From Chenopodium formosanum (Eukaryota > Streptophyta > Magnoliopsida > Caryophyllales > Amaranthaceae), in NCBI GenBank assembly GCA_024500155.1, contig CM044869.1:27030501-27094500 (forward strand): a stretch of DNA of 64,000 nucleotides, written 5' to 3'. Below the pieces are notes generated by a model. It saw only the letters and a program-made list of their open reading frames with translations. It had not been told where the DNA came from and made no database searches. Shown piece by piece: positions 57,404 to 64,000 of this stretch (the first letter of the stretch is position 1; each line of letters opens with the position of its first letter). The position numbers and the translations under genes were made by a program.

Positions 57404-57655
57404 GGAGTTTTTTCGCCCCCAATTAGATTTTTCAAGTAGACCTTGCATGCTAACGGCATACAAGGTCACTTGGGGGGGGGGCGGAGTTTTTTCGCCCCCA
57501 ATTACATTTTTCAAGTAGACCTTGTATGCTAACGGCATACAAGATCACTTGGGAGGAAAAACGGAGTTTTTTCGCTCCCAATTAGATTTTTCAAGAAGAC
57601 CTTGTACGCTAATGGCATACAAGGTCATTTGGGGGGAAAAACGGAGTTTTTTTAC
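57404..57655. repeat. Tandem 79-80 bp repeats, each with two hairpins
   Basis: Units start GGAGTTTTTTCGCCCCCAAT at 57404, 57483, 57563 and (partial) 57643. Each contains a perfect hairpin, CTTGTATGC and GCATACAAG around a 5-nt loop (changed to CTTGCATGC in unit 1). Each also has a second dyad, a GGGGG run opposite CCCCC across the unit junction. Part of the same motif (GGGGGGGAAAATGGAG) precedes unit 1 at 57391. The 177-codon minus-strand frame through it is a by-product of the repeat. Confidence 0.85.
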
Positions 57656-58095
57656 TACTTGCCACCACACATCACACGTTAAAGGTTTGATAACATTTTA
57701 CCCAATTTAGATTCTTAAATACGCTAGTTGAAAATCACTTCTCAAGAGGTAATTCTAATCCTTTACGATAAAACAATACAAGAAAAGTGCTAGACAGAGT
57801 GCAAGAAACACATAACATATTACACTAGAATATCGGTATAATACTGCACGAATCGATAGAAAGTGAGAACATTAGAGTACTTAACGTCCTCACCTGGGGG
57901 GCTAGTTGTATGGGGAGATACCGAATACATACCGATATCATAAACAATGCCGACATCCAAATAAAAACGGGTACGGATCCTCCACACCTGGTAAACATAT
58001 CGGCAGTTATACATAAAGTAGACATATCGGCTTGTCGGCGGTCGGCATGTGGCAATAATAGCTCGACACTTGGCGTGAAATAGTTTGCATGTCAT
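57656..58095. other. No gene seen; possibly LTR remnant of the second Tat-like element
   Basis: Mixed-composition sequence with repeated ATATCGG and GCCGAC words around 57905-58050 but no ends that I can define. Confidence 0.35.
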
Positions 58096-58382
58096 TGATG
58101 AGTGACATTTTATGTCACTCCTAGGATAGTGTTTATGCCTTGTTTTAGCTTGTCTTAGGGTGTTCTGCAGTTGTTTTGTTCAAATAATGCGTGAATACAT
58201 GTCTCGATGTATTTTTAATGAAATCGCGTATATTGTTGAATGCTTTCCTTCATTGCGTGTTTGCACCGTTCCCTATACCTTATTGCTTCCCTTGGTGTTT
58301 GTGCTTAGGTATTTGAAGTCTTGGATTGCAAAGAAGAAGCCAAGGAAGCATGAGACAAAAAGCGAAGAAAGCAAGGTACAAG

Positions 58383-58762
58383 GGCGCGAATAATGTGCGG
58401 GCGCGCAGCCCTATGAGAACCCGCGCAAAATTGGCGAAATTGCAGAATCGAGGCAGAAAGTTTTGCGCGGCCTGTGTGCGACATGTGCGCGGGCGCACAC
58501 CCACGCCGCGCGAGCTCGCAGCTACGGTGCGCGGGCGCGCATCCAGCAGCACGGGCGCGCACACCCAAGCACAAGCCGCGCAACACACAAATGTGCGGGC
58601 GCGCAGCTACATTGCGCGGGCGCGCAGGCCGCTGAGAGGGAGCGCAGGCCGCTGCGAGGGCGCACAGACCGCTACGAGGGCGCACGCGCGGGCGCACAAC
58701 TACCATGCGCGGGCGCACAGATCCTTGCGCGGGCGCACAGATCCTTGCGCGGGCGCACAGCG
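58383..58762. repeat. CpG-dense GCGCGGGCGCRCA repeats in the 5' LTR
   Basis: About 380 bp, very GC- and CpG-rich, built from variants of GCGCGGGCGCGCAG/GCGCGGGCGCACAG separated by short spacers. A duplicated CAGATCCTTGCGCGGGCG unit lies near its 3' end. It ends about 30 bp before the TATA box. Long frames on both strands across it come from the repeat and are not genes. Confidence 0.85.
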
Positions 58763-58790
58763 GGTCCTGTTCAGCGTTTTTGCGCGATTC

Positions 58791-58800
58791 TTTATATATT
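58791..58800 (+). promoter_or_regulatory. TATA box of the 5' LTR
   Basis: TTTATATATT immediately downstream of the GC-rich repeats. The same word lies at the same place in the 3' LTR (63651-63660). Confidence 0.6.
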
Positions 58801-59027
58801 GCGGGGCTTGTTTTGTACGGGAGAATATTTATCATATTTAGACTTTAGTTTATTTATCTCCTATTCCGGACTAGCTTAATTGTCGATAACATTTGGTGGT
58901 GTTTATCCATTCTCTGTGGTTCGACCCCTATGCTTGCCTTATACTCGTATTAGGTTTGTTTAGGTTGCATAAATTGTATTTGATCTAGGGATAGACAATT
59001 GACGACGCGTTTATTACCTTGTCAAAT

Positions 59028-59045
59028 TGGCGCCGTTGCCGGGGA
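59028..59045 (+). other. Primer binding site, tRNA-Asp type
   Basis: TGGCGCCGTTGCCGGGGA, three bases after the LTR. It is complementary to the 3' end of plant tRNA-Asp (CCGGCAACGGCGCCA, from general knowledge). Athila-group elements use this primer. Confidence 0.8.
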
Positions 59046-59149
59046 ACGGCTTCTATTACCGTTGTGTTATCTTATTGAGACTATTCCATTGTATATATTT
59101 TTCCTTTGATTTATTTTTATTCTCTTTGTTTTGTTTTTGTTGTTGAAAA

Positions 59150-60817
59150 ATGGCACGTTTTTCTTTTCCTCAATATGATGGTGAGCCTTTTTATGTCTAT
59201 TTCCATAGACTTGTAGAGTTTTTGAACTATAATGGTTGTAATCCTTGTGAAGCTTGTGAGATTTTTTATTATGGCATGAATGAACAAACGAGATATGAAG
59301 TTGAAAGTAGGTTTAATGGTGAATTTCAAGCATTAACGGTTCATAGTGCTTGGAGCTTTTATGTACGGTTCGCTAAGGATGTACGCAATAGGGCATGTAA
59401 TGTTGCTAATTTTGATTCTCAATGTGATAATAGTTTTATTGGTGGCATGAATCCCCATGATTTGTCTTGTGATCCTATATGTGAACCTAGTACAAGTGAT
59501 TTCAACTCTTTTTCTCGTATTGTTGATAATGAATCTCATTTGCTTGATTATGCCCCCTTTCCCCAATATGATGATGCTCATGTATATAATGTGAATGATC
59601 CTCCCTCCTCATCTTCTTGTTCTTACATGGCTCTAAATGATTTCCCTTATGCTTCTAATGAATCCTTTTATGAGGGTAATTCTATGGAAAATTTAAAGGA
59701 AGAGAAGATAATGAAGATAATGGAGATGATGGAGAGGTATAACGAGATGAGGGAAGTTGAGAATAGGGAGGTGGAAGCTAGAATGAAGATGCTTGAGAGC
59801 CAAATTCTCCAATTAGCCAACTCTCAAGAAAATGCCCTTCCTTTTTCTTCTCTTCCCCATATGAGTGAGGATCCCATTAGAGAGCATTCGAGTGATGGTG
59901 AAGGAGTAGAGAATGAAGAGAGTGTTGATTTTGAAAATCCTAATCCTCTTTCCCATCTTGATGAGTCTCAAGTGTATGTTTGTGACCCTTCAATCTACGA
60001 GTATATAGACTCTTTTGAGGTAATGTCCCACATATTTTTCGAGAGTCATATGAGGACTTATAGATTATTGGATGATTTCATCGAGAACGCTTCTTGGGAC
60101 TTAGATGAGTTTGAGATGAATCTACCTCCATTCATGCACGATTTTGGGACCTTGGGTTTTGAGATAGTTGAAGGAAAGGTTGTCTATTGTGGTGAAAAGG
60201 AGGATAAGGTTGATTCCCTTGGAGTTTTTGAGCTTGAGGGAGGTGTAGATCGTGAGTGCCCTTCGTTTGAGGACTCTATGATTGATTTTCATGCCCTTAT
60301 TGGCGATGTGAGGCCTTGTGGTGAGGGAGTAGCTACCCCTTTTCCCCTTTCTCATACACCTTTCTCCCAAAGGTTTAACCATATCCCCTACTATCCTATG
60401 TTCCTCCCTTCTTTTCTCGAAGAACCGCTTAGAAATCCTCTTCCTATCCATGCTTCCGAAGCCCCCAACTCTTTTATTGTTGATGAGGAAAAGAGTTATA
60501 ATGCCAACCAAAAAGATTTTTGTGAGGATAGTTTGCCTCCCTATCTTTCTTTTTCTTCTTATTTTATTGATTTTTCTTTTGATTCTTTTACTTTTTCTTT
60601 TCCCCCTTCTCTCAAACATAAAGTCTCCTTGTACTTTATGTTTGCTTGTCATATGAGCATCGCGTATGCTCTATTTCTTGATATGTTTCCTGGTGCATAT
60701 GACAAGCTTTTGCGTTCTTTGTCGGGTTATTTACTAGATTGGTCATGCTTGGACGTTAAGCAAGCCTTTGCGGGAAGTAACTCGTGTTTTATTGCTTTCA
60801 TTTTCTTTTGTTTTTAG
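59150..60817 (+). CDS. Intact 555-codon gag-derived ORF of the pol-less element
   Basis: Uninterrupted from AAAATGGC (59150) to the stop. The N-terminus (GEPFYVYFHRLVEFLNY, EIFYYGMNEQTRYEVESRF, about residues 11-70) resembles only the C-terminal half of the Athila/gypsy capsid domain (pattern FYxGL...TR). After that I recognise nothing. Residues about 178-226 form a charged helix likely to coil (MEMMERYNEMREVENREVEA). Residues about 230-400 are strongly acidic. The C-terminus is aromatic and hydrophobic (YFMFACHMSIAYALFLDMF, then CFIAFIFFCF), so membrane association is possible. No zinc knuckle or protease is present. An open frame this long in an element without pol suggests selection or recent copying. 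Function unknown; it may bind or package the RNA. Confidence 0.75.
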   Translation: MARFSFPQYDGEPFYVYFHRLVEFLNYNGCNPCEACEIFYYGMNEQTRYEVESRFNGEFQALTVHSAWSFYVRFAKDVRNRACNVANFDSQCDNSFIGGMNPHDLSCDPICEPSTSDFNSFSRIVDNESHLLDYAPFPQYDDAHVYNVNDPPSSSSCSYMALNDFPYASNESFYEGNSMENLKEEKIMKIMEMMERYNEMREVENREVEARMKMLESQILQLANSQENALPFSSLPHMSEDPIREHSSDGEGVENEESVDFENPNPLSHLDESQVYVCDPSIYEYIDSFEVMSHIFFESHMRTYRLLDDFIENASWDLDEFEMNLPPFMHDFGTLGFEIVEGKVVYCGEKEDKVDSLGVFELEGGVDRECPSFEDSMIDFHALIGDVRPCGEGVATPFPLSHTPFSQRFNHIPYYPMFLPSFLEEPLRNPLPIHASEAPNSFIVDEEKSYNANQKDFCEDSLPPYLSFSSYFIDFSFDSFTFSFPPSLKHKVSLYFMFACHMSIAYALFLDMFPGAYDKLLRSLSGYLLDWSCLDVKQAFAGSNSCFIAFIFFCF

Positions 60818-62979
60818 ATTAGATTTTCTCTCATGGACGTGTTTGTGTTCCTTGCTAGGTACACAACTTGATATACTCTTGCGCATTGGTGATGATCAAG
60901 AATCAAGGAAATGTGCCTCAACTTACCTATCATGTGGAATTCAAGCCTTATTTGTAGAGATTATGGCCCATATGAGGTTATTTCGGGTTTTTTTTGTGTA
61001 ATTTAGCATTTATCCCATACCCGGTAATATCCTTCTTTTCCCTCTCTCTCTTACTTATTGTGACTTGAAGATCATGTGTTGGTAATGTTGGATTAATTTT
61101 TCCTTGTTTTCCCCTCCTTGGTTTCATCGTTTATGATTTGAGAGCTTGGTTTCATTCAAGCTTGGGGGAGGGTATTCTACCATGTTTGGTGGGATGTTGA
61201 TTCATATATGTCATGCACTTGAGTATATGCATTTCCATGTTTTTCATGCTTTTGGAAAATCCTAAAAGATTTTTGGTTTACTTCAAGGCAAGTTTAGCAA
61301 AATTGTGTTTTGTTTGTTCTTAATTGGACATTATATCTTTTGGATTTGTTTACTCTTGAATTCCTTTCTTCCTAAGTGGTTAATGTGTGCACGGTTTGAG
61401 AGTGTCATTGGTTGACTCTAGGATATTACATGCTAAGGTAGCCGGGTTAAGAACTTTTAGGAATCCATGAAGCCCTAGTTCACGTGGTATGTGGTAAGAT
61501 GGTGTTGCTCTCTATAGTGGATTTGGCACCCTTAGTTGGTATTTGCTTAGTTATAATCCCGTGTGAGGTAACATTGTTCTAGCCTTTATCACTTTGTTGT
61601 GTGGCGCATTTGGATCCTTAGCTATGCATATCTTGATCCTTGTTTTGACTTATAGCTCCCAAGATCGTGACCAAAGCACTCTAGGGGAGGAAAAGGGCAC
61701 CCTTTCTCATTTTTCTTTATTTTCTTTTTGTTTGGTTACAAATTTGATTTTCTATTGTGCATAAACCTACTTGCTAACCAATTTGAGCTTATGTTTCCCG
61801 CTCTTGTTTAAACCATGTTACAAACCTAATGGCCTATGTTTACCAACCCTTTTAGTTAGTAAAGCATTGGCATGTGAGGTTTGAGTTTTGAGTTGTTGAT
61901 CATAAACAAGATGCATTTTGAGATTTGGTTAGAGTTGAGCTTGTAAAGAAATATGCAAATTTATGAAAATCAAGTGAAGTTTCAAGAAAAAGCCGTCCAA
62001 AATTAAAAAAGGCAAGGACAATGAATAAAGTTAAAAAAAAAAATTTGAAAAAAAAAAAAGCAAAACAACAAAAATATTTTAGATGGATTCATTCTCTTCC
62101 TTAGTTTAAGCATTGAGGACAATGCTTTGAACAAGCTTGGGGGAATTGAATATTGTGTGTTTGTGTTGAATAAGCTTGGGGGAATGGCATTAGTGGTATT
62201 TTTGCTTGATATTTAGAGACTTCTTGAGTTGTTTTTGAGTGTCGGCCGCACTTTTTGCTTCACTTAGGAATTATCACCAAATTTAAAATTTTTTACCCCG
62301 CCTTAACCCTTAGCCTTACGTTACAACCAATAAAAAGACCCTTAGACTCTAGTGGGTTAGGTCAAAAGAACGGTGGAGGGAGATAGACTTCAAACCTATG
62401 GAAAGAGTATGCATAGTTAAGACGTCGGGATTACCTTCTCAAAGTTTTTCATTTCTTTATCTTTTTCCGGTTCCTTCGTGGAATCTTGAGAAGCTAGCTT
62501 AAGGGTTGATTTGAAGCTAGTGGAGAGAACGTGGCCCGATTGGTTGGGGCTAGGGTGGATTGAGTCCTAAGTAGTTCTCTATGCTTAGCATGTCTTATGT
62601 TTCAATCAACCATTGACATCTTGGCACGTGCATACATTTGTCTATTTAGAAAGGTTTGCATTCACCAGTACTTGTCCCTATCTCTTGTCCATATATGAAC
62701 TTGTGTTTTGCTCTTTCTTTTCATGTTTCTTTTTCTTTTCCTTTTGTTGCCTTGCCTTGGTTTTTGTCAAGAGTTGTGGGTTAAGCTCTTAGGAAACCCT
62801 CACGAGACCTCACTCGTCCTCATAGGCGACTTTGGGTTGTAGCTAAAAACAACCGTGATTCCTACGTTAGTGAGTTAGTGTACATTCTTTCTCCTTGTTT
62901 CTATTTTGTTTCTTTTGCTTCCAATAATTTCGTCTTGTTCTCTTTTGCTCTAGCTTTGCTCGAGGACGAGCAAAGGTTT
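60818..62979 (+). other. Non-coding internal region of the Athila-like element
   Basis: No frame over about 80 codons and no pol homology. It contains three copies of AGCTTGGGGGA (61159, 62134, 62173) identical to the polypurine-tract core at 62980, and A-rich runs near 62032-62070. It ends with TCGAGGACGAGCAAAGGTTT, wording common just before the polypurine tract of Athila-type elements. Confidence 0.6.
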
Positions 62980-62993
62980 AGCTTGGGGGAATT
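62980..62993 (+). other. Polypurine tract
   Basis: AGCTTGGGGGAATT directly before the TGATGAG start of the 3' LTR, the expected site of plus-strand priming. Confidence 0.7.
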
Positions 62994-63289
62994 TGATGAG
63001 TGACATTTTATGTCACTCCTAGGATAGTGTTTATGCCTTGTTTTAGCTTGTCTTAGGGTGTTCTGCAGTTGTTTTGTTCAAATAATGCTTGCATACATGT
63101 CCCGATGTATTTTTAATGAAATCGCGTATATTGTTGAATGCTTGCCTTCATTGCGTGTTTGCACCGTTCCCTATACCTTATTGCTTCCCTTGGTGTTTGT
63201 GCTTAGCTTAGGTATTTGAAGTCTTGGATTGCAAAGAAGAATCCAAGGAAGCATGAGAGAAGAATCGAAGAAAGCAAGGTGCAAGGGCG

Positions 63290-63622
63290 CGAATAATGTG
63301 CGGGCGCGCAGCCCTGTGAGAACCCGCGCAAAATTGGCGAAATTTCATAATCGAGGCAGAAAGTTTTGCGCGGCCTGTGCGCGACATGTGCGCGGGCGCA
63401 CACCACCGCGGGGGGGCGCAGCTACGGTGCGCGGGCGCGCATCCAGCAGCACGGGCGCGCACACCCAAGCACAAGCCGAGCAACCCACAAATGCGCGGGC
63501 GCGCAGCTACATTGCGCGGGCGCTCAGGCCACTGAGAGGGAGCGCAGGCCGCTGCGAGGGCGCACGTGCGGGCGCACAACTACCATGCGCGGGTGCACAG
63601 GCCCTTGCGCGGGCGCACAGCG
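63290..63622. repeat. CpG-dense GCGCGGGCGCRCA repeats in the 3' LTR
   Basis: Same array as at 58383 but about 45 bp shorter. It lacks the GCACAGACCGCTACGAGGG-type unit and one ATCCTTGCGCGGGCG copy seen in the 5' LTR. Frames on both strands are artefacts of the repeat. Confidence 0.85.
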
Positions 63623-63650
63623 GGTCCTGTTCAGCGTTTTTGCGTGATTC

Positions 63651-63660
63651 TTTATATATT
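63651..63660 (+). promoter_or_regulatory. TATA box of the 3' LTR
   Basis: TTTATATATT after the GC-rich repeats, as in the 5' LTR. Confidence 0.6.
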
Positions 63661-64000
63661 GCGGGGCTTGGTTTGTACGGGAGAACTTCATTCTTTTAGA
63701 TTTTTTTTCCCTTGTTTTAGGAGAGATTCTCTCTCTAGGTTTAGCTTAGGATTAGAGTAGTTTAGAGAGAGAAAGTGAGGGTTTCACCATTGTTGAGCTT
63801 GGATTTTGAAGAAGAAATTGATCATCTTTTCTATAGATTTACATCTTCAATCAATGAGAATCTCTAACTCTCTCTCCTCTATTTTATTTGCTTTCTCTTG
63901 ACTATTGTTTTTGTTGTTGGTATTGCTTGTTAATCATGTTGATTCTTGATTATTTGTTGATTAATCTTGTTGTTATCATGATTAGTGAGTAATTTCCCCA

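Larger units (their letters stand above)
55357..57655 (-). mobile_element. Remnant of a second Tat-like element (3' region)
   Basis: Contains an antisense ORF related to that of the element at 32072 and, upstream of it on the minus strand, a block of 80-bp hairpin repeats. No gag-pol of this element is present; its sense strand would be plus. The left junction abuts broken integrase at 55356, implying a deletion or illegitimate recombination between two retrotransposons. The right boundary is uncertain. Confidence 0.55.
58096..59024 (+). repeat. 5' LTR (internally deleted)
   Basis: 929 bp, TGATGAGTGACATTTTATG to ACCTTGTCA. The first 700 bp match the 3' LTR. After GTACGGGAGAA it lacks a block of roughly 740 bp that is present in the 3' LTR and in the solo LTR at 13225, then resumes with TGTGGTTCGACCCC and GGTTTGTTTAGGTTGC to the end. 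The deletion removes much of R/U5. Confidence 0.8.
58096..64000 (+). mobile_element. Athila-like, pol-less LTR element (continues past window)
   Basis: 5' LTR 58096-59024, tRNA-Asp-type primer site 59028-59045, one 555-codon ORF, 2.2 kb of non-coding DNA, a polypurine tract at 62980-62990 and a 3' LTR from 62994 that leaves the window. No protease, RT, RNase H or integrase is present, so it must be moved in trans by a related element. The primer site and the gag-like start of its ORF point to the Athila group. The shared LTR parts are nearly identical, so the insertion is young. Confidence 0.82.
62994..64000 (+). repeat. 3' LTR (incomplete at window end)
   Basis: Starts TGATGAGTGACATTTTATG. 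1,007 bp are visible and, judged by the solo LTR at 13225, about 500 bp more should follow. It differs from the 5' LTR by scattered substitutions, a small CTTAG duplication near 63207 and copy-number changes in the GC-rich repeats. It keeps the block deleted from the 5' LTR (CTCTCTCTAG near 63731, TTAGTGAGTAA at 63982). Confidence 0.85.

Noticed and set aside
57005..57538. 177-codon minus-strand frame
   Set aside because: It crosses the 80-bp hairpin repeats and flanking low-complexity DNA. Repeated peptide blocks come from the DNA repeat.
57404..57655. CRISPR-like array
   Set aside because: The whole 80-bp unit is repeated, with no unique spacers, and the DNA is plant nuclear.
58305..58879. 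Overlapping 100-170 codon frames on both strands rich in Arg, Ala and Gly
   Set aside because: They arise from the GC-rich LTR repeat, which lacks stops in all frames. The same happens at 63203-63760. No domain, and the frames lie in a promoter region.

Overview
The window is plant nuclear DNA, most likely from a eudicot. It is AT-rich and consists almost entirely of transposable elements and their remnants. Plant-type LINEs with an added RNase H, Ty3/gypsy elements with tRNA-type primer sites, a Ty1/copia fragment, two hAT elements, a Mutator-like element and several Stowaway/Tourist-like MITEs leave little else. I found no convincing host gene, rRNA, tRNA or CRISPR. The species cannot be fixed from the sequence.

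Layout. 1-2110: AT-rich repeats and two 267-bp Tourist-like MITEs. 2272-6492 (-): a 5'-truncated, decayed LINE. 6501-8017: a non-autonomous hAT. 9013-12548 (-): a nearly intact TTF-finger hAT with a perfect 8-bp target duplication. 13225-14751: a solo LTR. 15850-21763 (+): a full-length LINE with a 17-bp target duplication. 21781-32066: intergenic DNA with a Stowaway-like MITE, a 3.7-kb long-TIR Mutator-like element, a foldback element and a Stowaway nested in another Stowaway. 32072-42947 (+): a complete Tat-lineage Ty3/gypsy element (LTRs, TSD TTAAC, gag-pol with archaeal-type second RNase H) that carries an antisense, apparently spliced gene downstream of pol. 44307-45260: a small foldback MITE and a CACTA-type end. 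46272-47947 (-): a copia fragment, interrupted by a chromovirus-like Ty3/gypsy element (47948-55356) that breaks off inside integrase and is joined to a remnant of a second Tat-like element (antisense ORF plus 80-bp hairpin repeats, 55357-57655). 58096 to the window end (+): a pol-less, Athila-like LTR element with an uninterrupted 555-codon ORF and CpG-dense repeats just upstream of the LTR TATA box.

How the parts relate. The autonomous-type elements encode their own replication proteins (EN-RT-RNase H for LINEs; Gag, PR, RT, RNase H and IN for LTR elements; a transposase for the hAT), but nearly every long frame is broken. The breaks are not random. The gypsy frames run for kilobases without a frameshift and are interrupted almost only by TAG codons, as expected if methylated CAG sites have decayed to TAG. 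The non-autonomous elements (MITEs, small hAT, long-TIR element, pol-less LTR element) must rely on proteins made elsewhere.

Most notable points: the four-exon antisense gene model inside the Tat element (all introns phase 0), the TAG-biased decay, the conserved ATGA overlap between LINE ORF1 and ORF2, the GC-rich promoter-proximal repeats of the Athila-like LTRs, and the intact chimeric gag-derived ORF of the pol-less element.
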